Below, one piece after another: positions 16,401-28,777 of a DNA stretch of 64,000 bases; positions within the stretch are counted from its first letter, which is position 1, and each line of letters starts with the position of its first letter. Origin of the DNA: Psoroptes ovis (Eukaryota > Arthropoda > Arachnida > Sarcoptiformes > Psoroptidae); assembly GCA_002943765.1 (NCBI GenBank), contig PQWQ01000012.1, positions 868,001-932,000 of the forward strand. The letters are read 5' to 3'. A program made the translations under genes and the position numbers. The notes below the pieces were generated by a model. It saw only the letters and a list, made by a program, of their open reading frames with translations, made no database searches and was not told where the DNA came from.

Positions 16401-17958
16401 AGCCGAAAATGATTGAGTTGGTTATTTTTAGAACCGAAAAAAAATCGAAAAATAAACGACGGCCAACACGAATAGCGGCAGCCGCAGCAGCACTAGCGAT
16501 CTATGAGAACAGCTCTGTTGAATGTATGGCCGAAATTCAAACACAAAAATTCAAACAAAATCAAAATAAATTCGAATATATAGACGACGGTTATTACGGG
16601 TTTGAAAATGACGGGTGAAAATTCAAAACGAGAAAACCAAGTGAGAATATTGTTTTCCTCTCCTTCTTCGTCTCCATAGCCTTACAACAGCCATTTACCC
16701 GTAGCCAAAAAGCCATAAAGACATGAACAACCAACGAAGACACTGAAAAACTCTTAAAAGAGCTGCTTCGACTGCTGCTGCTGCTGGTGCTGCCAAAGCT
16801 GCTGTTTCTACTGCCGAGGCTGTAGTCTTTATTTTCAGTCATTTTCGCTTGTATTCAGTTGGTTCACTTATTTCCATTTTTTTTCCATTTTACGGACAAT
16901 GAAAATGTTCGTTGATCACTACGACTATTGTGATAATCGTTAAAAATGGAAAACAGAAAACTCTCAAGTTTCTTTGAATTTTCAATTATTTTAAAGGCGC
17001 CAATCGAAATAGCCAAAAAACATGTACATGTTTTTTGGCTGAAGAGAAATTGTAATTATTTTAATGCTCCAATGGAGAAATGTATTTGATGTTTTTTCTT
17101 CGACAAAGTCTTAGACTTTAAGACTGAGACTTTTAGAAAATGATGATCATTGAAATAATTGAAATATTGTGAAATCAAAGAGAATTTTTGGTTTGGAATA
17201 TTTCATTTGAAAATTTTTAAATTTCAATACAGACAAATTTGGAAATTTGAAAAATATTTTTTTTAATTACTCGTTAATTAATCAAATAATTAATTAATCA
17301 GATTAATCAATTCATAGACGCATCAATCATCTTTGAATTATTTGAAATTCTTGGACCTTTAGTGTTGAAATTTTTAGCTATTTTCGATCAGATTGAAATT
17401 GGAATGGATTTTCTTGGGGAACATTGACGATTGACAACTTGAAATTTACAAAAAAAACAAAACTAAAATTTTCCCTGAAAGGGTTGGGTCGGGTTGACAA
17501 AAAACGCCAATCGTGACACAATTTGCGGCCAATTGTTTACATAGGAATGTATTTGAATTGTCTTTTGATTAGTTCAGCAGCAGCAGTACCAGCGACCAGT
17601 ACTGACGCACATAACCAAGCACACATAGACACATGCGAACACACCCTCATTTGATGATGTTTGTCAACTGATGGTGATGTATGTTATGTCAATGATGGTG
17701 ACGAACGATAATTACATCGTCGAACAACAATGACTCCTTTGAAATGCTTTGAAATTTCGTTGATCAATGTAAATGAATGGATTGAATTTATCCTAAATTC
17801 ACCCTAAAAATGAAAATTTTCCAATTTTACTTTTGATTTTTTTTCATTCAAATCTACAATACAAACAAAAACTTATTTTTTCAGAGTAAATGACAATAAA
17901 TAACAATAAACAATGTTGTTGGTGAATACACCTCTCGAATCGATTAACAAATATTTTT
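10401..17958. other. Intergenic or intronic stretch, no supported gene
   Basis: Open frames at 11211-11696 (161 codons from a TTG) and 16069-16380 lie in less AT-rich patches but show only low-complexity residues and no family motifs. The rest is AT-rich with ATGA and CA repeats and includes the perfect palindrome at 17011-17040. Confidence 0.45.
17011..17040. repeat. Perfect 30-bp palindrome without loop
   Basis: The sequence starts AGCCAAAAAACATGT and continues with its exact complement. No spacer separates the 15-bp halves. It stands alone and is unlike the mini-mariner ends. Confidence 0.85.
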
Positions 17959-18047
17959 GGGTTGTACAAAAAGTTCTTAACGATTTTTGACGCGCGTTTC
18001 GATGTTTTTCATATAGATCAAATAATGGATAACTTTTCGGACAAAAA
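17959..18047. mobile_element. Mini-mariner MITE, copy B
   Basis: It starts GGGTTGTACAAAAAGTTC and ends AACTTTTCGGACAAAA. The centre is diverged and contains a GACGCGCG stretch. No intact TA flank is visible. Confidence 0.55.
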
Positions 18048-19610
18048 ATTCAATTGTTTATTGAGATAATTGTTGATTGTGTTTTAGCCTTTTGAAAGAG
18101 AATGAAGAATAAAGGAAAAAATTCTCTTTCAAGAAGATTTGACCAGATTTGGTCATCATCATCATCATTATTATTATCATTAAATTTTATATTGTCCGAA
18201 TCTAAGATTTGTTTGCTTGTTGTGGTCAACGAATCGTTATCAGTGTTTCGAATGGTTTCTTGAGCAGACATCAGACATTCGAATGTTTTTTTTTTTTTTT
18301 TTTGAATCTCAAGATTTGACCAATTTTCGGTACAACCGGCAAACAATTAATGTTATCACGGGAACATCGAAACATGATTAACGAAACGAAGAAAGGAAAC
18401 TTGACTCCATCAGGCCTGAACATCATGATAAGGTTTTAACCTTAAAAAATGAAAAGCCCGAGAACACATTTGCTTGACCGGTATTCGTAGCTGCTGGTGA
18501 AGCTGATGATGATGATGATGATGGTGTTGGATGTCGTTCGATGTTATCGTTGAAAAACGAATCGAAAAATGTTAAGAGAGAATTGTTTGACCTGAATTTT
18601 TCTTCAAAACATCCAAAAAAATAATCGTGAATGTCCGATTGACTGACTGACTTACTTTGGTTTTTTTTCTTCGATTCATTCTTCAATTTTACCGGACTTT
18701 CTTCATTTGGCCAGCATTGAAATTGCGGACAATTCAATGCTGGTCAACGGTGCGCAAGCCTTGCTCGCCGAGCTTGCTCAGCCAACTCCAGAAGAGAGAA
18801 TGGCTTGTATCGAATGGCTGTTTGTCCAGTTTTATCATCGTTCATCATCATACAGATCGATAGTTTGAACATCCCGTATTTGTTCTTGAACAAACCGAAA
18901 GAAAAATCCGGTTTTTTTTCGTATTTTACGGTCATTTTCATGATAATTGGACATCAGAGAACACAGGTAAAATAAAGGTGAATATTCAGGTAAACATACA
19001 AACACACGCACTCAAACACCTCAATTTTGACAGAAATTTTTGAAAAACTGAAAGCGAAAAAACTGAAAACCTAAAACACATACAGCAAAAACATAACCTT
19101 TGACCTTGTTTTATGTTTTGATTGTTGACCTAGAAAATCTTGGAGCTTTAAATATTAGGAATTGAATGATGTATGGATTTTTTCGATTCAATGAATCCAT
19201 TCAATTCCAGGAATTGAATCGAGCAAATCTGATTGAAAATTACTAAAATTTCAAGTTGTCCCGATTGACGTCAAACATTGTCATGGATTCGGCCATTTGA
19301 TAGTCCAATTAAAATCCGAATTCGAGTCCGATTCCGGCCATTATGACCACCAGCATTATTTCGGCCATTATTACCGTCACCAACAGCACCGATGCCATCA
19401 TCAATCGATTCAAACGTTGATCATAGATCAATTGAACCACGCGAAAAAAAAAGGAAAACCTCGTGAATGATCAACGAATTGGAACAAAATATCAAACATA
19501 TGATTTGAATCAAATTAAAACCATTATAAACGATTCCAAATGTACCAAATGACAATGAAATAATCAAAAATAAAAAAAAATAAAACTAAAATCAACAATT
19601 TATAAATATA

Positions 19611-19672
19611 AACACACACACACACACACACACACTCAAACATGACATTTATGTATGTGTGTGTGTATTTAT
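19611..19672. repeat. (AC)n followed by (TG)n, imperfect hairpin
   Basis: An (AC)n tract at about 19611-19635 is followed after some 20 bp by TATGTGTGTGTGTATTTA. Together with flanking TTTATAAA they can form a long imperfect stem. Confidence 0.75.
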
Positions 19673-20501
19673 TTTTATAAAAATTGTTTAAAATTAAAAA
19701 TTAAACAAGAAACACACAAACACAAATAGACCTATGGACATTGCATAGACCAAAACGTTTGAGTATTTGAATTTCAATATTTGATTATTTGAATTTTTTG
19801 AAAAAATACAAATAAAAAAAATCGTAATTTTAATTGGATAGAATTTAAATTAAATTTTTCTGTTTTAATTTTTAATTTTAATTTCAATTCAATTCAATTC
19901 AATTCAAATTTACATTTGTTCAAACGATAATTGGGGAGGGGGACCCATTAACTCAAAAATAAATACGGTCAACAATTATCTACGAGTTAAAATGTTCATT
20001 TTCGTTTTTTTTCTGGTTTTCGGGTAAATGTCAAACAAACAAACATGAAATAATTGAAAATAATCAAGGAAAAAATTATCATTGAAAAATACGATTTCGA
20101 AAGAAGAAGAATAAACAAATAAATGCCAAACTGAATCAACGATATCAGTTAACCAAAGACCTTAATGTATGAATGAATGAATGAATGAAGAAATATTTGA
20201 AAAATACAATGAAACAAGACGACGATTCAAAACGATGATAATTGGTTTTTTTTTTTTGGACAATTTGAATCGACGTTGATTACGTGGATTATAAGTAATA
20301 GTAATAGTATTAATGATAATAATGAAATTGAAGATAATTATTCGATAATGGTGGTTTGCTTTAAGCAAATATTTTAATCAAATATTATGGTCAAATACTG
20401 GTCAGATAATGGTCAAATAATGATCAAAAAAATTGATCCATTCATTTGATTTGATTAACCAAATAAATGATCTTTGAAAAATGGTTTGGATTTGAGAAAT
20501 A

Positions 20502-20581
20502 TTAGGTTGTCCGGAAAGTTTTTGCCGATTAACTAATTGAACAACATGTGAAAATCGGCAAGAATTTATCGGACAACCGAA
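20502..20581. mobile_element. Mini-mariner MITE, copy C, with TA flanks
   Basis: The arms TTAGGTTGTCCGGAAAG and its near-complement ending CGGACAACCGAA are flanked by TA on both sides (20500-20501 and 20582-20583), as expected for Tc1/mariner insertion. The second-level arms TTGCCGATT and AATCGGCAA also pair. Confidence 0.8.
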
Positions 20582-23210
20582 TAAATTCAAAAAGATTTCA
20601 AATCTTTGTTTTTCATTAAATTTCATTTGCTTGCACAAAGAATTTGCGATTAAAAAATTATCGAATCAAACATTGACTATGTAGATTACACCATTTTTTG
20701 ATTGATCATTGAATTCAAAGCCGATATGGATTTGTGGGTGGAAAAACAAAAAAAAAATGAAAAAATAATTGATTTCTTCTTCGTCATTCTGGAAGATCTT
20801 TAAACAATTGTTGATTGAAAATTTGAAACATCTGTTTGATTGATTGTAATTGATTGAATCGAATCGAATTTAATTAAATTCAATTTAATTCAATCAATCT
20901 AATCAACAGCCGAAGCGAAAAACAAAAAAAAATTGAAATTTCATTCATTAAATTATCAATCATCCAAAATTCAATTAATAAAGAATATTCCTCACATTTA
21001 CATTCAGTACATTGACCTTATGGTTGACCTTTCAACTGTTTTATGTTTTTTTTTGTGAACAAACATTTAAATGTTCACTCAAACAAATGAAAACGTTACG
21101 TAACACTAAACATTGGATACGGACACATAACAAAAATATAAACAATTGGATTCATCTCTTACAACATTAAGAAAATGAATCGAAATTCTTAGAATCACGA
21201 TTACTTTGCTTTAATTCAATTCAAATCCGAATCTGAATCGAATCAGATTTATTAGATTAATCGCGAACATCCTGATGAGCCGACGAGGCTTCATTTTGGC
21301 CACCGATTCATGCTGAAGATGCAACAGCTCGCTTGTCGCCACATTAAGCATCAAATAAGAATAAGGATGTGTCTTTAGAAATTCAATCAAAAAACTAAGA
21401 AAGGTCATCGGCCAAACGATTTCCAATGTTTGTTGTTCTTTTTAATTTGTTTACAGTTAAACACAATTTCAATTCAATTCAAAAAATCCACAACAAACGA
21501 AACGAAACGAAAATGAAAATGAAAATGAAAACAAAAACAAATTGATTCTTTGAAGTTTGAATCTAAAAATTCAAATTTTCGAGTAAAATTACATGTCGTT
21601 TTGAACTGTTTTTTTGTGATCATCAGGGTTGAAGAAGTGATAGCATTCAAACAAAGTCTTCACTGTGTTTGCCAATGTTTTTCAACGAAACAAAAACAAA
21701 ACAAAAATCTGAATGAATCAAATACGATTAAATTATCTTTCGACTGTAATTTAGCCATGATTCAACGAGAAAATTCAATTGAATGAATATTTACAAAGAA
21801 TTTCGTTTTTTGTTTTGACAAATATTGAATGAATGAATGAATACCGGACATCATTCATTCAATATCGAATGTGATAAAATCATTTGAATAATTTGATTAA
21901 ATTGTTTTCATATGCTCAAAACACGTCCGATGAGCAATAAATTCATTGAATTGAATTCAATTCGAAAAAACACGCGCAACACGTGTTTGTAATTTTTATT
22001 CGTTGTTCATGTTCAGGTCGTGGCAAAATAATGACCTTTTTTTTAAGGACATTCATTTTGTTCGGCGTTCAGTTATCGTTAACATCATTATCATTAACGC
22101 AAATTACAGTAAACAAAATTATAATACCGGACATAAGCCGGATATGATTTTGAATTTATTTCTGAAAATAAATAAATTTCAAAATAAATATTTCATTGAT
22201 TCATAATTCCCAGAAATCGGCTTCAATCATTTTTATCATTAAAAACCTTGACAATTCATGGAAAAAGAAGAAACAATGTCTGGTGGATTTAGATAAAGTG
22301 AATATATATTTGCTTTGATAATTGAAAAAAAACAAATTTCAAATAATATTACGTCAAGAATATTTGTGTATGTTTGTTTCTATGAATTTCTCCCGAAAAT
22401 TTCTTTTGAATTATTCATATTTATAAATTGATTGTATTTGGTTGTAATCCTAACTGCTTCAAATCCACTTTTATCATTTTTTCAATTTGAGCATCTCATA
22501 TTCAGATCTTATACAATTGAAAAGGTTAAGGGTCCTAGCGCCCATCGTTGTGTTCTAGAAATCGAAAACTGATCGAAATTGTCAAGAAGCATCTTTTAAA
22601 TATTCAATATTTTCAAATATTTCTAAAACATTTCCTAATATTTTCTTGAATTGATTTTAATGGTTGAAATTTTTAAATTTTTAAAATTTTTCTCCATATA
22701 ATTCACGACCATTGATTTAATATTTTTAATTAAATTTTAGATTTAAAATTTGGCTTTTGATTGAATATTTCATATTTGAAGAATTTGATTTTTAATTAAC
22801 ATTTTTGTTTGCCTGTAAATCTTATGGTCATGCATTTAATTTGGCCAAAAAATGCCATGCGATGATTTGAAACATTTCAACAGCCAAAGATTGCTACAAT
22901 TTTTTTGAGCGTGGAATAGCATAAAGCCACGAAATCAAACAAGAAACAACCACAAACACATGACCTACGCAAGAAAATTGAACAGTTATACTCCTATACA
23001 AAGGTCAATGGCAATGAACAACTGAACAATAATGAATAAAACACTGAAGGAATGAATTTCATAAATACATTTTTGAAAAATTGGAACAAAAATGACATTT
23101 TTTTGTGTTTGTTTTGAAATTGATAATTGAAACAAAAACAAAAACCATTGAACACGATTTTTTTATTTGAAAAAAAAAAATTAAATTCTTCCATATTCAA
23201 ATATATTCAT

Positions 23211-23288
23211 TTGGTTGTCCAAAAAGTTTTTGCGCTATTCGTCATAAGACATGCATAGTAATTTCAATCAAAAACTTTTCGGACATGA
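23211..23288. mobile_element. Mini-mariner MITE, copy D
   Basis: The arms TTGGTTGTCCAAAAAGTTTTTG and CAAAAACTTTTCGGACATGA pair over about 20 positions (each shown in part of the family consensus). The loop GCGCTATTCG is unlike other copies. Confidence 0.7.
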
Positions 23289-24834
23289 CAATGGTTCTGA
23301 TTATTATTATTTTCAATATTTTACATTTTTGTTATTTCAATATAATAATCAACAATTGTAACGCTTGTTTTATTCGAAAGGCTAATAGGTTTATCTAATA
23401 TCATTCAACATTCAACCCTTGAATCTGGCTTCGCTTTTCCAGAATCGTTTTTGTTTGTTTTTGGACCACACAAAATTGACCGATGATCAGATTTATTGCT
23501 GCAAACATCATCATTATGTATACGGTTCAGTCGGTTTCTTAATTAATGCTGGCAAAATGTCTACGATTGGTAGTGGCAGACCATACAAATCTTGTATTAC
23601 ACAAGAATATTTCATCGAAAAGAGACAGGAATATTTCATATCATATCCAAAAAATCATTTCATCTATTCTCTAGATTCATTCATTCATTCATTTCATACG
23701 AAATTCTGTCAACATTCCATAGTTGACAGCGTGCCAAGTGCAAATTTCAGTGAAATCATCAAAAAAAAAAAAAAATTCAAACAAAAAAAAAATCAGAAAA
23801 AAATGTCGTCGTGTTGCAATCGTCATTAAAAATCAGTGGAAATTTTTCAATTCAATTTGATCAAATGCCAAAAGAACATTGAATTGAATTAGAATTTTTA
23901 ATATGGCAAGACGTAGAGAATTGAGAAGAATTGAGCGGATTATCATCAAAAAAAAAAAAAAAATTAATAAGAAATGATTCCTTAAGGAATAATTCATAGA
24001 ATATGACAGTGGGAAAAAATCTTAAGAATAAATCAAAAGAATTTGAATGCGAAATTTATGTTTTTCTTCTAAGAAGACTCTTGAATTTTGAATCAAATTC
24101 AAAATTCAAAGACAAGGAAGATTCATTAAAAATTTTAAATTACAAATCGGGTGTGATTAAATCTTAGAGAGATTGAATGCCATCGAAAGGGGAATAAAGA
24201 ATTTCACATTCAACAGGCGCTTGTCATACAAATGCTTACAAATTGGAATCGACTAATTGTGATTGGTCAAGTACAGGAGGAATGATTCTGTGATTCTATG
24301 GCCAGTATGGTCTTTTTCGGAAGAAATCGACGGTCGAAATCGGATCCTAAAGGGTTATAGAAAATTTGAAAAAAAAGAATTGAATCAACCAAAGGACAAA
24401 AACCAAAAGCCTAAGTGAGAACCGGTGAATTTATGTTTTACTTATAGTGTTCGTGAAACATTCGTCAAGGTTTGGGAGCACTTGATTGCCCCGGTGATTA
24501 TTGAAAAAATCCCGAAAGGGTTATTTTTAAGCTCTTGGCCTAGAAAATTTACTCGAAACGACAAAATAATACAGGGAAAAACCTTTGAAAAATTCAATGA
24601 TCTATGAATGAATAAAAATTTATTTTTAAATTTTAAAAAAAAAACAGAATAATATATTTATAAATTTTCAATATTCCTAAAAAAAAAATCAAAAATTCTA
24701 TTATTAATTTTTTTTTATATTTTTGGATTCTATTCTATAACAATAATATTCTTTAATATTGAGCGTGTGAGCATTTATTTATAAATTTATTTATTTATTT
24801 TTAAATATTTTCACCGTTTATTTATAATTTTATA

Positions 24835-24914
24835 TTAGGTTGTCCCATAAGTTCTTGCCGTTTTGTATATTTTTTTTCATTTGAATGATGGCAAGAACTT
24901 ATGGGACAATCTAA
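24835..24914. mobile_element. Mini-mariner MITE, copy E, best preserved
   Basis: The arms begin TTAGGTTGTCCCATAAG and end CTTATGGGACAATCTAA, with one mismatch over about 25 bp. TA flanks both ends (24833-24834 and 24915-24916). The arm sequence CCCATAAGTTCTTGCC differs from the CCGAAAAGTTTTTGCC type, and both arms carry the same differences, so this copy stems from a distinct subfamily. Confidence 0.85.
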
Positions 24915-25853
24915 TAATTTTCATCGTTTATTTATTTATTTATATTTTCAAGTATGATAATGATAATAATAATAATAATAACAATGATGATAATTAGAAC
25001 ATTTTATTAATAGCTTAAATTATTAATAGTAGAATTACGTGTAAAAACTATTATATTAATCAATGCAATTATGAAAAACAATGATTATATCATATAAGAC
25101 TGGTATATTTATATTATTTATAAATCATTTATTTATAAATTCACTGCGATTGCGATCAATCCATTGCGTTTCGACAGGTGTCATGAAGCGAATGGTGGTT
25201 ATTCAATGGTAGCTTTCATTGCGATCGACGATTTACTAGCGAAGATTGAGTCGTCGAATGTACGAAAGGATCATTTATGATAATTATTAATGAAATCTTC
25301 AGCCGATTGTTTTGGAATTGAATTTTTAGATTGAAATTACTCTTGTTATTATTATTATTATTTCAAATATTTTCAATTCCTTGAGACCATCATCGAATAT
25401 GAGAATTTTTCGTTGTTTATTCATCTGACGACCCAATTATTACTATTAATTTCCACATTCATTTAACAATTCAGAAATCAGCCAAACATATATTACCATT
25501 CGAATGAGCATCAACATATGTTTTTTATATGAGGATTTTAAAGTTTAACAACAAACAAAACAAATTAAAACTAAAACGCCCATCAATTTATGGTCGAAAT
25601 TCTTTCTTCAAAGAATAAGAAAAAAAAACAAAGAATTCAATGTAATTCTAGATTTAACAAGATTAAGAATATTCTGACATTTTCAAATGATTGAAAATTC
25701 AAATTTCTATGAATGAATGAATCAAAACATAATGTTTATCAAAATTTTATAGATTTGATTTTTAATTTTTTTTTCCATTCATTCATTGTTGTGATTATCC
25801 TCATGTGAAAAACACGAAAAAAATGTTTTGATTTAAGATTTAATTTCGAGTGA

Positions 25854-25930
25854 TTGTTGTCCGAAAAGTTTTTGATGATTTTTCAATCAAAAACCAGCGT
25901 TAATACGCAACAAAACTTTTCGGACAAAGC
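25854..25930. mobile_element. Mini-mariner MITE, copy F
   Basis: GTTGTCCGAAAAGTTTTTG at the left and CAAAACTTTTCGGACAAAG at the right pair closely. The centre holds TTTTCAATCAAAAACC. A TA flank is not clear. Confidence 0.75.
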
Positions 25931-26710
25931 CAAAGTTAGTTTTACTTGGCAAATTTACAAAAAAAGCAAAATGTTCATTTGAATTGAATTAAATTAAAGC
26001 AACAGAATTTGCATATGTTGTATGTAATAAAACGACAACAACAATTCAAATAACTTGTTGAATGCATTTTGCTCCGTGATTAAATGGAGAACTGAATGCA
26101 AACATCGCCAACAACCGAATCAAAGTCTGAAGCTAAATATTCATTCGATTCAACGGAAAAAACCTCGGAAATTTTTACATTTTGGCCAACAACCATCGAC
26201 CGAATAGAGCATGAATATTCATTATTCAAATGTCTTCCAGCTAGCATCAGTAATTATGGCCTTTATGCTTCTAAGTTTTGATCGAATAACGATATGAATG
26301 ACTTGAATGTCATGGTGCATGAAAAACTTGAAAGATTTTTGGCTGGAAAATTTTTGAATGAAATTTTGTTATTTTTCATAAACAAAAAACAATAATCTTA
26401 TCTACAGGCTTTGATCTTTGAAGATTTGATCATAGTTTTTGTTTGTTTGTTTCAATGAAATTATTATTTCAATGAATTTGTTGGCTGATGAATTATCATT
26501 CTGAAAGTCTGCACAAACGGAATAATGATTTAATGATAATAATAACAATTTACAGTTGAAATAATTGAAAACGGAAAAAAACAATGATTTAATCTAAGAG
26601 GAAATTTTGAAAAAATCAAGAATATTCATCAGATCTCATCAAATCTTATATCTATGAATGAATGAAGAGAGACACTAAAACAAAATGTCAATGAGCATTC
26701 ATGCTTATTG

Positions 26711-26788
26711 AAACTGTCCAAAAAGTTTTCCACTGTTAATCAATGGAAACACCCATTGAAAACCGACAGAAACTTTCCGGACTACCCC
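26711..26788. mobile_element. Mini-mariner MITE, copy G
   Basis: The left end AACTGTCCAAAAAGTTTTC and right end GAAACTTTCCGGACTACCC match the family. The inner palindrome CAATGG...CCATTG keeps the family interior. Confidence 0.7.
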
Positions 26789-27360
26789 AAGAATATTCTT
26801 TGAGTATTTGAAATATTCCCTAATATATTCCGAAGGGAAAACGAATATATTCAAAAAGATATTTCTCTGGTTCTTCACACTGAATGAATAACACTGATCA
26901 TATTTCAATATATTTCAACCATAAAAAATAATTATGAGTAAACAAACCAAACAAAAGCGAATATTTCATCAAACAAAGCAGCCACCAAGGCATGGTTGAC
27001 GGTAGTGGCAGGCGACCACATTAACCATAATAATTGATTGACAATGGACGCATTGAATTCATTCAATATTGATTCACCATCACCATCACCATCATCATTA
27101 CCATAACCCTCACCATCATCATTATTATTACCATAATAATGATGACAATTGCAAACCCATTGAATATTTGTACATTTCTTTCAAGCATTCTTTGTTTGAA
27201 TATGTAAATTTATTGTTCACAAATTATTATCATATTACACCACATCATCATCATCACCATTATCATTTAAATTTATTTTAATTCAATTTCAATTTTCAAA
27301 TAATTCAATTCTGAATATTCCTTTTAAAAGATTTTTTGTTTTTCAATTGAATTTTTGAAA

Positions 27361-27443
27361 AAGGTTGTACGAATAGTTTTGCATTGATCAAAATCAATGA
27401 ATTTGAGTATTGAATATCCGAACAAAACTTTACGGACAATCCA
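27361..27443. mobile_element. Mini-mariner MITE, copy H
   Basis: AGGTTGTACGAATAGTTTT at the left and AAAACTTTACGGACAATCC at the right pair with a few mismatches. The loop is AT-rich and diverged. Confidence 0.7.
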
Positions 27444-28717
27444 TAGATCAATATAATGACATTTTCAAAATAATTTCATTTGACAATAATTTACCATTAA
27501 GATAATAATATGGAAGATGGAGAAATTTGAAAATTTGAAAATTTGCACCAATTTCCATTTCGATTTCGTAATATTTCACATCAAATTTTCATACATTTGA
27601 ATTCAAATTTGAAATCTACGAAGACACATTCATCAGCCTCCTTGACCATCCACCACTAGCCGAAACTTTAAACATCAATCAGCCCTCTCTTTGGCCATCT
27701 ACCACCAGCCCCTTTTCGACCATCCACCATTTGACATCCATGAATATACCAAGTAAATAAACATCATCATCATCAGTGTCTTCATTCATTTTCAAATTAA
27801 ATCACTGAATGTCTTCCATCCCCATTTACTTTGCACCCAATTTACTTGTACATACACATCTGTGTCTCTGATGTACATATGCTGATGCGATAGACATACG
27901 TGATATATGCGCATATATTTCCGAAAATTTAGTGTACATGAATGACTTGGAAAACTGAATAGAAAAAATGAAAAATTATCATCTTTCAAAGCATTTCTTC
28001 ATTATGGCAAAGATGTCAGCAACAATTAATAATGATGATGATGATGAGAATAATCGAATAATTGTCGCCATATATTCGTATGAATGAATATACCATGATG
28101 GTATATGATGTTTTAAAGTGAAAATTCAAAATGAAATATGCCAAAACAAATAAATGATTTCAAGTCAAAAATGAATGTGTCGTTTGAATGAAGATAATTT
28201 ACAGTAAAGTAGAAAGAGAAATGATCATCATCGTTAGAAGAATGACAAAGACATTCACGAAGACAGTGAAGATGTTTGACAGCGCGACCATCTTTTCTAT
28301 CATTGTTTGAAATATTCATTTGAAATATTCTATGTAGAATGCACATTGAATTGAATGTACTGAATAAAATCAGAAGGAAGCGCTGCACTTATTTTTTGAT
28401 TGCGAATAAGTTTCGTTTCGTTTCTTATGAAATCATAGATTGACAATTGAATTAAGAATTGAAGTATTGCTTAGAATATTGCTTTGGTTATTTTCATAGA
28501 ATTATCATTAAAAATCAAAGAATTTTGTCATCATTAAAACTTGGTGAATTTCGTATTCAATTGCTGGTTAGTTTTACTTCGAAGTCTTACGAAGTATTTC
28601 ATAGAGAATTTCGTAATTCTCTACGAAAATCGGAAAGAATAATACGATAGATCTTGGCCAATAAAATCTGCTGATGTCGGTGTGGTGTTGGTGTCTGCTT
28701 GAACATTTGACGATATC

Positions 28718-28777
28718 TTCAACGGCGTATTCAACGATATGTTCAGAGATACATTCAACGACATATTCAACGATATC
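28718..28777. repeat. Five-unit 12-bp minisatellite
   Basis: Units are TTCAACGGCGTA, TTCAACGATATG, TTCAGAGATACA, TTCAACGACATA and TTCAACGATATC. The period of 12 keeps a minus-strand SLN(M/V/I) repeat open for a short distance, without other coding support. Confidence 0.7.

Noticed and set aside
21268..21300. CTGATGAGCCGACGAGGC, resembling the first part of a hammerhead ribozyme core with a paired stem II
   Set aside because: The required GAAA after stem II is absent (TTCA instead) and no matching stems I and III were seen.
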